Shown here piece by piece: positions 1-8,313 of a stretch of DNA of 64,000 nucleotides. The notes beneath the pieces were generated by a model. It saw nothing but the letters and a program-made list of their open reading frames with translations. It was not told the origin of the DNA and ran no database searches. The position numbers and the translations under genes were made by a program. Origin of the DNA: JBIYSM02 sp044759095. GTDB taxonomy: Bacteria > Bacillota > Bacilli > Brevibacillales > Brevibacillaceae. The DNA lies in NCBI RefSeq assembly GCF_044759095.2, contig NZ_JBIYSM020000009.1, forward strand, positions 41,875-105,874, in the 5' to 3' direction. Each line of letters starts with the position of its first letter. The stretch's first letter is position 1.

Positions 1-288
1 TTTGTTCGGGATCGCCGGGCAATGCTCATCGGCATGGCCGCAAAGGGTAATCACGAAATCGGCACGATTCAAAATTTCAGGGTCAATTACGTCAGATGTT
101 TGCGAGCTGATATCAACCCCGGCCTCGTTCATGGTTTGCACAGCACGCGGGTTCAGCCCATGCGCTTCCAGACCCGCACTCTTTACTTCATAGCGATCTT
201 TGCCCAACGCTCTCAAAAAGCCCTCTGCCATTTGGCTGCGGCAGGAGTTTCCTGTGCAAAGGAAATATACCAACGGTTTTTTATCCAT
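1..288 (-). CDS. arsC: Arsenate reductase ArsC, thioredoxin-coupled type (3' part outside window)
   Basis: This gene encodes a low-molecular-weight phosphatase-fold enzyme that reduces arsenate to arsenite for export by the neighbouring ArsB. The first 96 codons are visible; the family is usually about 130-140 residues, so the C-terminus lies beyond the left edge. The P-loop begins at Cys11 (CTGNSCRS), and Cys83 and Cys90 (TLCGHADEHC) match the three redox cysteines known from the pI258-type enzyme (10, 82, 89). It is the last visible gene of an arsR-arsB-arsC operon and starts 35 nt after arsB. The match is clear, and only the missing end limits confidence. Confidence 0.93.
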   Translation of the reverse strand, partial: MDKKPLVYFLCTGNSCRSQMAEGFLRALGKDRYEVKSAGLEAHGLNPRAVQTMNEAGVDISSQTSDVIDPEILNRADFVITLCGHADEHCPAIPNK

Positions 289-323
289 GTTCTTTCAGAC
301 TCCTTTTCATGTGTTATGTTTTG

Positions 324-1622
324 TCAGGCCACGATTTGCAGCCATACATACAATCCCGCCAAGGTGATAAACAAGGTGGGAATCGTAAGAATGATCCCTG
401 TCTTGAAGTACTGTCCCCACGTAATCGATACGTCTTTGCGGGACAGGACATGCAGCCAAAGCAATGTCGCCAGGGAACCGATCGGGGTAATCTTCGGCCC
501 GAGATCGCATCCGATCACATTGGCATAAACGAGTGCTTCGCGAATCACACCGGTCGTTTGGGTTCCCTGAATGGCCAACGCATCGATCATCACCGTAGGC
601 ATGTTATTCATAATGGAGGACAGGAAGGCAGACAAGAAGCCCATCCCGATGGTAGCCGCGAACAGCCCGTGATTGGCGAACGCTTGAATGACCTGGCCCA
701 ACATATCGGTTAAGCCAACGTTGCGCAGGCCGTACACCACGACATACATGCCGATGGAAAACACCACGACGGCCCAGGGAGCCTCCTTGATAATCTGCCT
801 GATCTCAATCGCCTTGCTGTTTCTTGCTGCCAGCATAAATACAATCGCCGCAATTCCCACCGTAACCGATACGGGAATGGCAACCACTTCATTCAAGAGA
901 TATCCGGCTAACAGCACCCCAAGGATGATCCAAGACAGCCGGAACAACCTCACGTCTTTCAAGGCTTCGTGTGGTTTTTTCAGCTGTGACAGGTCATAGT
1001 CTTTGGGAATGTCCTCGCGGAAGAACCCATACAGCACAAGCAGACTTGCTCCCAGCGAGAAAAAGTTCGGAACAATCATGCGGCTTGCGTATTCCACAAA
1101 CCCGATGTCAAAGTAGTCAGCGGATACGATGTTTACCAGGTTGCTCACAATGAGCGGCAGCGAGGTAGTATCAGCGATAAATCCGCTCGCCATGATAAAG
1201 GGGAGGATCATTCTGTCGGGCAGCTTCAAGGCTCGAACCTGCGCCAACACAATCGGTGTCAGGATCAACGCCGCTCCGTCATTTGCGAAGAATGCGGAAA
1301 CCGCTGCACCCAAGAGAACGACATACACGAACATAAGTCGGCCGTTCCCTTTCGCCACCCTGGCCATATGCAAGGCGGACCATTCAAAAAAGCCGATGTC
1401 GTCGAGGATCAGGGAGATGAGAATGATCGCCACAAACGCCAAGGTCGCATTCCACACGATCCCCGTCACGGTGATTACATCAGAGAAGCTGACCACTCCA
1501 AACAATAACGCCAAAATAGCCCCGGCTGACGCCGACCAGCCGATGTTCAACCCTCTCGGCTGCCAGATGACAAACGTCAGCGTAACGGCAAAAATCAATA
1601 CGGCACTCCATACTTGAAACAT
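324..1622 (-). CDS. arsB: Arsenite efflux permease ArsB
   Basis: This is a 432-residue polytopic membrane protein of the ArsB/NhaD ion transporter superfamily. It is expected to extrude arsenite or antimonite by proton antiport. The sequence is almost wholly hydrophobic, with about a dozen membrane segments and the conserved stretch FFANDGAALILTPIVLA near residue 112. Its length fits the family (about 430). It lies 19 nt downstream of arsR and just upstream of arsC on the same strand. No arsA ATPase is seen, so it probably works as a secondary transporter. Confidence 0.94.
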   Translation of the reverse strand: MFQVWSAVLIFAVTLTFVIWQPRGLNIGWSASAGAILALLFGVVSFSDVITVTGIVWNATLAFVAIILISLILDDIGFFEWSALHMARVAKGNGRLMFVYVVLLGAAVSAFFANDGAALILTPIVLAQVRALKLPDRMILPFIMASGFIADTTSLPLIVSNLVNIVSADYFDIGFVEYASRMIVPNFFSLGASLLVLYGFFREDIPKDYDLSQLKKPHEALKDVRLFRLSWIILGVLLAGYLLNEVVAIPVSVTVGIAAIVFMLAARNSKAIEIRQIIKEAPWAVVVFSIGMYVVVYGLRNVGLTDMLGQVIQAFANHGLFAATIGMGFLSAFLSSIMNNMPTVMIDALAIQGTQTTGVIREALVYANVIGCDLGPKITPIGSLATLLWLHVLSRKDVSITWGQYFKTGIILTIPTLFITLAGLYVWLQIVA

Positions 1623-1641
1623 GTTCTCTCTCCGTTCCTTG

Positions 1642-1974
1642 TTACTCTTCGCAGGTCACGAGCAGTCCCTGCTCTTCCATTTTTGCAAACTCATCGGTGT
1701 AATCGGGCAGATTGCCTAATGCAGCCCTGACCCATTCCAGCTGCTCCCGATTCAACGAGTAGAAAACCCACTGCCCTTTTCTTGATTCCGTTACCAGGTC
1801 AGCATGCTTTAACCGGCTCATATGCTTGGAAATCGCCGGTTGCGATATCCCAAAGATCGGCACCAATTCACAAACACAGCAGCTGCGCGTGTTTAACAGC
1901 GCGATGATTTTCAGCCTCGTAGGATCCGCAAGTGCTTTTAACGCATTGACCAAAGGTTTCGTATCCGGTTCCAT
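1642..1974 (-). CDS. arsR: ArsR-family arsenic-responsive repressor
   Basis: This 110-residue winged-helix repressor is the first gene of the ars operon. The helix-turn-helix reads ISQPAISKHMSRLKHADLV. Just before it, SCCVCEL corresponds to the ELCVCDL arsenic-binding motif of the family, with Cys residues able to bind As(III). It should repress its own operon until arsenite binds. A palindrome at 2003-2028, upstream of its start, is a likely operator. Confidence 0.93.
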   Translation of the reverse strand: MEPDTKPLVNALKALADPTRLKIIALLNTRSCCVCELVPIFGISQPAISKHMSRLKHADLVTESRKGQWVFYSLNREQLEWVRAALGNLPDYTDEFAKMEEQGLLVTCEE

Positions 1975-2002
1975 ATCCTCACCTCACCCTCCTATAGTAT
2001 AG

Positions 2003-2028
2003 CATAACATTATAACTATATGGTTATG
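2003..2028 (-). promoter_or_regulatory. Candidate ArsR operator and ars promoter region
   Basis: An AT-rich inverted repeat lies about 30 nt before arsR. The arms are ATAAC (2012-2016) and GTTAT (2023-2027), and a second nested pairing joins CATAAC (2003-2008) to GTTATG (2023-2028). ArsR repressors bind such imperfect palindromes over the promoter, so autoregulation is likely. The exact -10 and -35 hexamers were not resolved. Confidence 0.55.
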
Positions 2029-2164
2029 TATTATTTCACAAAATGCACATTCGCCCAGTCATACACGTTCCTCGCAAAATGGGCCATGTTTGATTCCTGC
2101 GCAGCGTTATATTAGAATGGGCTTATATAGAGACTCGCAAAAAAGAGGAGGAACCAACACCATT

Positions 2165-2590
2165 ATGAAAAAATGGATCATGCTGCTGATCGCTTTCGTT
2201 CTCGTCCTCGCTCCGAACGGCATGGGCTATGACCAGGCGGACGCGAAGAAAAGCTACAAATCCGGTCCCAAACCATTTGATTCCAACACAACTCCGAACA
2301 AAACCGACTCCCATGTAAACTCATCCACTCCGAATAACACGACCTCTCCGGTCAAGAATACGTCTGCCGCCGCTCCCGGCAAAGGCGGTTTTATAAAAGG
2401 GCTTCTGTTTGGCGGGCTGGCCGGCTTGCTCTTTGGCAGTCTGTTCAGTGATCTGGGAATCCTGGGGGCCATTTTTGGTTTCTTCCTTAACGTTTTGGCG
2501 GTTTGGGCTGTGGTGATTCTGATGCGAAAAGCGTACACCTATTTTAAAAACCAACGCAAAAAACAGGAATGGAACGCATGGAAACCATAA
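2165..2590 (+). CDS. Secreted or membrane protein with Tim44-like glycine-rich segment
   Basis: This 141-residue protein has an N-terminal signal segment (MKKWIMLLIAFVLVLAP), a low-complexity Ser/Thr/Asn/Pro linker (about 35-80), a glycine-rich hydrophobic stretch containing KGLLFGGLAGLLFGSLF, a further membrane helix and a basic C-terminus. This layout is typical of Firmicute proteins labelled Tim44-like or TIM44 N-terminal; their function is not established. The start at 2165 was chosen because GAGGAGGAA precedes it and a signal peptide follows at once; the frame stays open upstream to 2090. It overlaps the next gene by 13 nt. Confidence 0.75.
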   Translation: MKKWIMLLIAFVLVLAPNGMGYDQADAKKSYKSGPKPFDSNTTPNKTDSHVNSSTPNNTTSPVKNTSAAAPGKGGFIKGLLFGGLAGLLFGSLFSDLGILGAIFGFFLNVLAVWAVVILMRKAYTYFKNQRKKQEWNAWKP

Positions 2591-2877
2591 AAATCTCGGA
2601 ACAAGAGCTGATCAATGCGATTTGTTTGCACGTTGCCCATAAAAAACAGATTCAACCTGGCGACGTAACCGTTGAATTAATGTGGGACGAAGACTATGGC
2701 TTTTCTGCCGAAGTGCACGCTCTCAACAGACAACAAATCCTCATCGAAGCCAACCTGCTGGAAGCGATTCGATTTTGGCTGCAAACCCAGCTGCATCGCG
2801 ACCCCTTTTCCGCCGGTCTGAAACTTGTTCTGGACGATGACGAGGGAATTATCGCTTTCGCCACCTATCACCGGTAA
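2578..2877 (+). CDS. YxcD-like protein (DUF2653 family)
   Basis: This 99-residue cytoplasmic protein resembles Bacillus YxcD (DUF2653), whose function is unknown. The visible family features are the N-terminal METIKISEQELINAICLHVA and the central VELMWDEDYGFSAEV. The ATG at 2578 is preferred over the one at 2569 because AGGA lies at a suitable distance before it. It overlaps the preceding Tim44-like gene, which suggests translational coupling, and a strong terminator follows. Confidence 0.8.
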   Translation: METIKISEQELINAICLHVAHKKQIQPGDVTVELMWDEDYGFSAEVHALNRQQILIEANLLEAIRFWLQTQLHRDPFSAGLKLVLDDDEGIIAFATYHR

Positions 2878-2886
2878 TCAAACAGC

Positions 2887-2931
2887 AAGCCAACCGTCTC
2901 CGAACGAGAGGGCGGTTGGCTTTTTCTTCTT
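2887..2931 (+). terminator. Intrinsic terminator after the YxcD-like gene
   Basis: A 10-bp stem, AAGCCAACCG (2887-2896) with CGGTTGGCTT (2913-2922), is followed by a T-rich run. It separates the plus-strand pair from the convergent mgtC-like gene and may act in both directions. Confidence 0.85.
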
Positions 2932-2932
2932 T

Positions 2933-3610
2933 TTATCTGCTTTCCACTTCCACGGACACAACATTGCTTACAGATTTTAGAGAGGTGTATATATCGGTTG
3001 TGTATAGTTTTTCCGAAGCAGAAATCAACATTTCCAGACGCTGCTGTCCATTATCCAGATCCTTGACTTTCACCCGGTTGACTCGCATACCGAGGTGCTT
3101 GATCTGCTTGAAAACGTCATTGAGTTCTTGATTCTCTTTCACGACCATTTTGATCGACAAATCTCTGCGTCGCAATGTATGAGGTCCAACCAGCTTCAAC
3201 ACTAACGGAAACAGGTTAATGGCCAATATGATCAGGATCGTGGCTGTGATCGCCTCCATATAAAATCCCGCCCCGGTCGCAATTCCCAGACCGGATGCAG
3301 CCCAAACCATGGAAGCCGTAGTCAATCCGGAGATCACGTCATTGCTTCTTCGCAGAATGACCCCCGCGCCAAGAAAGCCGACTCCGCTGACAACCTGTGC
3401 CGCAAGACGCATGGGATCCATATTGGTGTGTCCAGGCAGCGAGTATCTGTTTACCGATTCGATGGAAACAATTGTGATCAAGCAACTCGCCACGGAAATC
3501 ACCATGCTGGTTTTGACCCCGAGCGGCTTGTTTTTAAGCTGACGATCCATTCCAATAAACAACCCAAGAAAAAGGGATACTCCCAATTTGAATAAAAAAT
3601 CGTACGTCAC
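2933..3610 (-). CDS. MgtC/SapB family membrane protein
   Basis: This 225-residue protein has four or five membrane helices in the first 140 residues, with the MgtC signatures LFIGMDRQ and VVSGVGFLGAGVILR, and a soluble ACT-like C-terminal domain (about 150-225). MgtC proteins are linked to growth in low magnesium and to membrane energetics; the biochemical role is debated. It starts with GTG at 3610, preceded by GGAGGAG, and appears to be monocistronic. Confidence 0.9.
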   Translation of the reverse strand: MTYDFLFKLGVSLFLGLFIGMDRQLKNKPLGVKTSMVISVASCLITIVSIESVNRYSLPGHTNMDPMRLAAQVVSGVGFLGAGVILRRSNDVISGLTTASMVWAASGLGIATGAGFYMEAITATILIILAINLFPLVLKLVGPHTLRRRDLSIKMVVKENQELNDVFKQIKHLGMRVNRVKVKDLDNGQQRLEMLISASEKLYTTDIYTSLKSVSNVVSVEVESR

Positions 3611-3645
3611 CGTTCACTCCTCCTTCCTTTTTGTATCATAAACGA

Positions 3646-3676
3646 AAAGAGCCTCACCGATAAAGAGAGGCTCTTT
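3646..3676 (-). terminator. Intrinsic terminator after the MFS exporter gene
   Basis: The inverted repeat AAAGAGCCTC (3646-3655) / GAGGCTCTTT (3667-3676) lies just past the stop of the exporter. In the minus direction a TTTT run follows the stem. Confidence 0.75.
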
Positions 3677-3682
3677 CCCATT

Positions 3683-5263
3683 TCATGATCTGCTGTTTGC
3701 CGGCTGGGGATTCACTTGCGGGTTACCTGCAGGAGGCATCTCCCGCTTGGTCATTTTGGCATTGCCGTAGAACAAAGCGACGATGATGCCGATCGCGGTA
3801 ATGGCGAGGGCAACAAGAAAGACATGGTTGATCGACACTGTCAATGCTTGCTGCAGCAGCACCAGCAGTTCCTGGGGAATCTGCCCGCGTACGTCCTGGT
3901 TCAACAACAGCTGCGGATCGGTGAATTTTTCCAACTGCGATGCCAGCTGCGGCGGCACATGGGCAACCACTTTTTGCAGTTGGGCAGACAGTTCATGATT
4001 GAGGAATACCCCCATCACCGTTACTCCAACTGTACCGCCGATGGAACGGAAGAAGGCAAGCGAAGAGGTAGCAATGCCTCGGGTAGCCGCATCCACTGTC
4101 GATTGAACGGCGATGTTCAGTACCGGGTTCATCGGCCCCATTCCCAGTCCGATCATGACCATGCAGACAATTACCTGCCACATGGGCGTATCCACCTGTA
4201 CAAGGGAGAGCAGGTAGAAGCTTGCAGACATCACGATCATGCCGTAGAGAACGATAGCTCGATAGGACACCTTGGTTATCATCCGCCCGGAGATAATGCT
4301 GCTCGCGATCATGGAGAGCATCAACGGGGTCAGGATGTATCCCGCCAACGATGCACTTACGCCGATTACCCCCTGAACGTAAAGCGGAATGTAGCTTACT
4401 GCAGCAAACATCGCCGCGCCTAACAGAAAACCGAGAACGGCACTAACGCTGACGATGCGGTTTTGGAACAGAGTAAGCGGCAACAGCGGTTCAGGCACCT
4501 TGGTCTGAACGAACAGGAACAGCCCGGTCATGATCACACTGGCTGCAAACAAGCCGTAAATTTGCCAGGAGTTCCAAGGGTACTCGACGCCGCCCATGAT
4601 CAGTCCGAGAAGAAGTGCCGTCATCCCCCCCATCAGCAGTGCTGCCCCGGTGTAGTCCACATAGCGTTTTCCTTCACCCTTGGATTCTTTCAGCGCGTAG
4701 GCAATCACGGCCATCGCCGCCAAACCAAAGGGAAGGTTGATCCAAAACGTCCACTCCCAGGAGAGATAGTCCGTGATAAAGCCGCCCAAAGCCGGTCCGG
4801 CCACACTCGCCAAACCAAATACGGCGCCAAAGACCCCCTGTATCTTCCCGCGCTGCTCCGGGGGATACAGGTCCCCGACAATCACGATGGCAATGGGCAT
4901 CAGCGCTGCAGCTCCCACCCCTTGCAGCGCACGGTAGACAATCAGCTCCACAATCGTGGTGGAAAAACCGCACAGAGCGGAGCCGAGCATAAACAGTCCC
5001 AATCCGATCTGGTAAATCAATCGTCGTCCGAAGAGGTCGGACAGCTTTCCGAACAACGGAACAAAGATGGTAGAGGTCAGCATGTAGGCGGAAAATACCC
5101 AGCTGTAGTAGGTAAGCCCCCCCAATTCCGCGATAATTTGCGGCATCGCTGTAGACACAATCGTCATGTCCAGCGCACCAAGCAGCATGCCCAGCATCAG
5201 GGCCACCATGACCCAGCGCACGGACGTCTCGCTTTTGCCCGGCAGGGTGTTACGATTTGTCAT
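3683..5263 (-). CDS. DHA2-family (EmrB/QacA-like) multidrug exporter
   Basis: This is a major facilitator with about 14 membrane segments. The N-terminal LGALDMTIVSTAMPQI (motif D1 of 14-TMS drug/proton antiporters) and GKLSDLFGRR (motif A) indicate export of drugs or toxic compounds. The start at 5263 (MTNRN) is preferred because GGAGGAG is placed correctly before it; an in-frame ATG at 5281 lacks such a site. It overlaps the upstream marR gene by 14 nt, so the two are cotranscribed and probably co-regulated by the palindrome at 5733-5755. The substrate cannot be told. Confidence 0.9.
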   Translation of the reverse strand: MTNRNTLPGKSETSVRWVMVALMLGMLLGALDMTIVSTAMPQIIAELGGLTYYSWVFSAYMLTSTIFVPLFGKLSDLFGRRLIYQIGLGLFMLGSALCGFSTTIVELIVYRALQGVGAAALMPIAIVIVGDLYPPEQRGKIQGVFGAVFGLASVAGPALGGFITDYLSWEWTFWINLPFGLAAMAVIAYALKESKGEGKRYVDYTGAALLMGGMTALLLGLIMGGVEYPWNSWQIYGLFAASVIMTGLFLFVQTKVPEPLLPLTLFQNRIVSVSAVLGFLLGAAMFAAVSYIPLYVQGVIGVSASLAGYILTPLMLSMIASSIISGRMITKVSYRAIVLYGMIVMSASFYLLSLVQVDTPMWQVIVCMVMIGLGMGPMNPVLNIAVQSTVDAATRGIATSSLAFFRSIGGTVGVTVMGVFLNHELSAQLQKVVAHVPPQLASQLEKFTDPQLLLNQDVRGQIPQELLVLLQQALTVSINHVFLVALAITAIGIIVALFYGNAKMTKREMPPAGNPQVNPQPANSRS

Positions 5264-5702
5264 TTTCTTCTCCTCCCGCATGTTTTTGCATGGTCTTCGT
5301 TATCTCTTGGACGGTTTCAATCATGTCCTGAAGCCGCTCCTCCGGTATCTCGTAAAGGGCTTGGAACGCCAGTTTTTCAAAATTATGGCGAATCTGTTCC
5401 AGCCGGGCCTTGCCTTCTTCCGTAAGCACCACCTGCACGATCCGGCGATCTTCCGCGCTGCGAACCCTTTGCACCAGCCCTTTTTCCTCCAGTCTATCGG
5501 TCATGCCGGTAGCGGCTCCGGCGGTGCACCCTAATTCCTCCGAAATATCCGTAATCTTGAGAGCACCCGCCTGTGAAAGTCGAAACAGCAGGAAAATCAG
5601 TCCCTGCGACAGCGATTCGTCTTTGGCGGCCAACGTCATCAGCCGTTTCGTTTGCATCTGAAGCGCGCGGATGCCAAGCAACAGCTCCCGAATCTGACTC
5701 AT
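5250..5702 (-). CDS. MarR-family transcriptional regulator
   Basis: This 150-residue winged-helix regulator has the MarR core: LFRLSQAGALKITDISEELGCTAG (recognition region), MTDRLEEKGLVQRV (recognition helix and wing) and EDRRIVQVVLTEEGK. It probably represses the exporter gene that it overlaps. The ATG at 5702 has AGGGAGGAAA in front, so the longer frame to 5726 is not needed. A near-perfect palindrome sits about 30 nt upstream. Confidence 0.9.
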   Translation of the reverse strand: MSQIRELLLGIRALQMQTKRLMTLAAKDESLSQGLIFLLFRLSQAGALKITDISEELGCTAGAATGMTDRLEEKGLVQRVRSAEDRRIVQVVLTEEGKARLEQIRHNFEKLAFQALYEIPEERLQDMIETVQEITKTMQKHAGGEENDKS

Positions 5703-5732
5703 GTATTTCCTCCCTAAACACTTCAATAGGTA

Positions 5733-5755
5733 AATGTTTTATAAAGTAAAACATT
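5733..5755 (-). promoter_or_regulatory. Candidate MarR operator
   Basis: Perfect 9-bp inverted arms, AATGTTTTA (5733-5741) and TAAAACATT (5747-5755), are separated by 5 nt. They lie in the leader of the marR-exporter operon, the usual place for MarR autorepression. Confidence 0.65.
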
Positions 5756-5798
5756 CAATGATAGAAATCATAAAACGATTGTATGCAGCTGTCAACAA

Positions 5799-5826
5799 AA
5801 AAATCGACCCGTTACGGTCGATTTTT
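5799..5826 (-). terminator. Intrinsic terminator after the nitroreductase gene
   Basis: An 11-bp stem, AAAAATCGACC (5799-5809) / GGTCGATTTTT (5816-5826), has a 6-nt loop and runs into a T tract on the minus strand, 14 nt past the nitroreductase stop. Confidence 0.85.
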
Positions 5827-5839
5827 CCTGTAAAACGTT

Positions 5840-6415
5840 TTATTGGTTGTCCAGCCAGACGGTCTTTTCCGTAAACGGCGTTCGCCGGGGAGGCTGTTTG
5901 TTGCCCTGCGGATACCCGATGTAGACAAACCCCAGCAGCTGGTCGTTCGGACCCAGATTGAAAAAGTTTTTAAGGACAGGTTCATAGGTGATGTCACCCG
6001 TGCGCCAGATCGCTCCCAGCCCCAGGCCGTGAGCAGCCAGCAGCATGTTTTGGACGGCGCATGCCACGGCCTCAATCTCTTCCAGCAGAACCACCCGTTT
6101 CTGATCAGAAGGACTTGCTGCGACCGCAATCACGACCGGCGCGCGGAGCGGATTTTGCCGATGCTTAACCAGCTTGCTTTGCGATTCAGGGTCGTCCGGA
6201 TTCGCCATCCGGGCTGCGGCTGCATCCGCCATTGCCTCTCCCAGACGAATTCGGGCGTCACCTGTCAGGACGAAAAAGCGCCACGGCTCCGTCAGGAAAT
6301 GGTTGGGCGCCCAGGTGGCTGCCTCCAGCATCTTTTCGATGTACTCCCGCGGAGGCATTTCCGGTTTGACCACACCGATCGAGCGGCGCCCACGCAATGC
6401 TTCCCACAAGTCCAT
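5840..6415 (-). CDS. Nitroreductase-family flavoprotein
   Basis: This 191-residue FMN-dependent oxidoreductase has the N-terminal motif RGRRSIGVVKP that contacts the flavin phosphate, ATWAPNHFLTEPWRF near residue 37, and the GLGLGAIWRTG segment near 140. It probably uses NAD(P)H to reduce nitro or quinone compounds; the physiological substrate is unknown. The ATG at 6415 has AAGGAG eight bases upstream, whereas the GTG at 6424 directly abuts that site. It follows pepF by 19 nt in the same direction. Confidence 0.85.
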   Translation of the reverse strand: MDLWEALRGRRSIGVVKPEMPPREYIEKMLEAATWAPNHFLTEPWRFFVLTGDARIRLGEAMADAAAARMANPDDPESQSKLVKHRQNPLRAPVVIAVAASPSDQKRVVLLEEIEAVACAVQNMLLAAHGLGLGAIWRTGDITYEPVLKNFFNLGPNDQLLGFVYIGYPQGNKQPPRRTPFTEKTVWLDNQ

Positions 6416-6434
6416 TCTGATCACTCCTTACGAA

Positions 6435-8222
6435 TTATTGCGTCAGGCGGAGAAACTCCTCGATGTCGGCTACAGCCAGATCGACCGCTGTCTGCCAGAA
6501 TTCTACCGTCGTAATGTCTGCACCCAGATGGCGCCGGGCCAGCTCCTCTACTGTCATCCGTCCGGTGTCACGCAAGAGAGCGTCGTACTTTTCCGCGAAG
6601 CCGGGGCCTTCCTGCATCGCCCGGGCGTAGACGCTCAGACTGAACAGATAGCCGAACGTATACGGGAAGTTGTAGAACGGATACGACGTGATGTAGAAAT
6701 GAAGCTTGGATGCCCAGAAGTGCGGCTCGTATTCTGCCAGCGCGTCACGGAACGCCTGCTTCTGCGCATCAAGCATCAGGTTGTTCAGTGCGTCCACGCT
6801 GAGGAGACCTTTTTTCCTCGCCTCGTAGAAGTTTTTCTCAAAGAGAAAGCGGGCATGTATGTTCATGAAGAACGCCACCGTCTGCTGCACCTTGTCTTCC
6901 AGGAGCACCAGACGCTCTTCATCGGACGAGGTGTTTTTCACCGCTGCGTCGGCCACGATCATCTCGGCAAAAGTGGATGCGGTCTCCGCCACGTTCATCG
7001 CGTAATTTTGCGCCATCGGCGGCAAATCCCACATCACGTGCTGATGATAGGCATGCCCCAGCTCGTGAGCCAGCGTCGAAACGTTTTGGGCGTTCCCAGC
7101 GTAGGTCATAAAAATACGGGACTGCCTGCTTACCGGAAAACTGGTGCAGAATCCGCCGGGACGTTTGCCTGGCCGGTCTTCCGCTTCGATCCATGCTTCC
7201 TTGAAGGCCTTTTCGGTGAAATCAGCCAGCTTGGGGCTGAATCGCCCGAACTGCTCCAGAATAAACGAGGCTGCTTCATCGTATGTAACCTCTTTGGTCA
7301 CGTGTCCGATCGGGGCGGCCACATCATACCAGCTCAGCTTTTCGATGCCGAGCAGTTTGGCCTTGCGCTCCAGGTAGGCGACGAGGCGGTCTTTGCGGTT
7401 CTCGATCGCCTGCCACATGGCGTCCAGCGTCTCTTCCCGCATACGGCCGATATCCAACGGCTCGCGGATCACGGAATCCCAACCGCGATGGCGGTAGAGG
7501 TTGAGGCGGAATCCGGCCAGATGATTCAAAGCCTGGGCGCACAGCTCCGCTTCCTTGGCCCACGCTTCCTGCCACTTGGCGAACACGTCGGCACGTACCG
7601 CACGGTCAGGATTGACCATCATGTTGGACGCCTGCCCAACTGACAGATGCACGGTTTCTCCGTTACGCTCCACCGGGATGGTCATCCGTCCGACCACGGC
7701 GTTGTACAGATCCTGCCAGGCATGATATCCGTCTACTGCCAGATCATTGGCCAACACTTCCTGCTCGGGCGGCAGTTTTTCCTGGGCGCGGCGGCGCCGC
7801 TCGTTCAGCGGAAAAGCAACCGGTTTTACCTGCTCGTTTTCAAGCAAGGCGTGCCATGCCGCTTCATCAATGCGAAGCAGCTTTTCCTCCCACTTGGTCA
7901 GCACGGAAGCAAGGGCAGCAGAAATCGTTTTGACCCTGCCCGACAGCAGCTTCGCCTGTTCATCCTTGACGTTCTGCGCGGTGAGGCAGGAGATGAACGC
8001 TCCCGCTTCCTTCAGCCGGACGGCCAGGCTTTGCACCTCGTTCAAAACGCGCAAAAAAGCTTCTTCCTGTGCAAGCGACACCTCTGGGGCTGTCACTTGG
8101 GCTTGCAGCGCGGCGATATCCGCCTCCAGCCGGTCGAGAAAAGCGGCAAACTGCTTGGATTCGCTTCCTCCCGGAAACAACACATCCAAATCCCAACGTT
8201 GCGGCAAATGACGAATTTCCAT
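6435..8222 (-). CDS. pepF: Oligoendopeptidase F family zinc metallopeptidase (M3B)
   Basis: This 595-residue cytoplasmic peptidase has the zinc motif HELGH (His386, Glu387, His390) and a downstream Glu in MNVAETASTFAE as third ligand. The long alpha-helical N-terminal lid (about 1-200) is typical of M3B enzymes, which cleave short peptides. The ATG at 8222 is chosen because GGGAGGG precedes it; the open frame to 8267 runs through a repeat hairpin. The nitroreductase gene follows closely. Confidence 0.92.
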   Translation of the reverse strand: MEIRHLPQRWDLDVLFPGGSESKQFAAFLDRLEADIAALQAQVTAPEVSLAQEEAFLRVLNEVQSLAVRLKEAGAFISCLTAQNVKDEQAKLLSGRVKTISAALASVLTKWEEKLLRIDEAAWHALLENEQVKPVAFPLNERRRRAQEKLPPEQEVLANDLAVDGYHAWQDLYNAVVGRMTIPVERNGETVHLSVGQASNMMVNPDRAVRADVFAKWQEAWAKEAELCAQALNHLAGFRLNLYRHRGWDSVIREPLDIGRMREETLDAMWQAIENRKDRLVAYLERKAKLLGIEKLSWYDVAAPIGHVTKEVTYDEAASFILEQFGRFSPKLADFTEKAFKEAWIEAEDRPGKRPGGFCTSFPVSRQSRIFMTYAGNAQNVSTLAHELGHAYHQHVMWDLPPMAQNYAMNVAETASTFAEMIVADAAVKNTSSDEERLVLLEDKVQQTVAFFMNIHARFLFEKNFYEARKKGLLSVDALNNLMLDAQKQAFRDALAEYEPHFWASKLHFYITSYPFYNFPYTFGYLFSLSVYARAMQEGPGFAEKYDALLRDTGRMTVEELARRHLGADITTVEFWQTAVDLAVADIEEFLRLTQ

Positions 8223-8253
8223 TTTTATCCCTCCCAGGACATTGTAACATAAA

Positions 8254-8295
8254 TACCCACTCGGCATTCGCTAACGCTGCGCCGAGCGGGGCCCA
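8254..8295 (-). repeat. Hairpin repeat, copy 1 of 4
   Basis: On the minus strand this reads GGGCCCC, then the arms CCCGCTCGGC and GCCGAGTGGG (plus-strand 8281-8290 and 8256-8265), around a loop containing AGCGTTAGC. All ten positions pair, one as G-U. It lies between the M20 hydrolase stop and pepF. Related copies are at 21872, 55338 and 61604. Confidence 0.8.
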
Positions 8296-8313
8296 TAAAA
8301 TGGGAGAGGCTCT

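Noticed and set aside
6174..7643. Plus-strand open frame of 489 codons opposite pepF and the nitroreductase
   Set aside because: It crosses the boundary of two established minus-strand genes and has no ribosome site.
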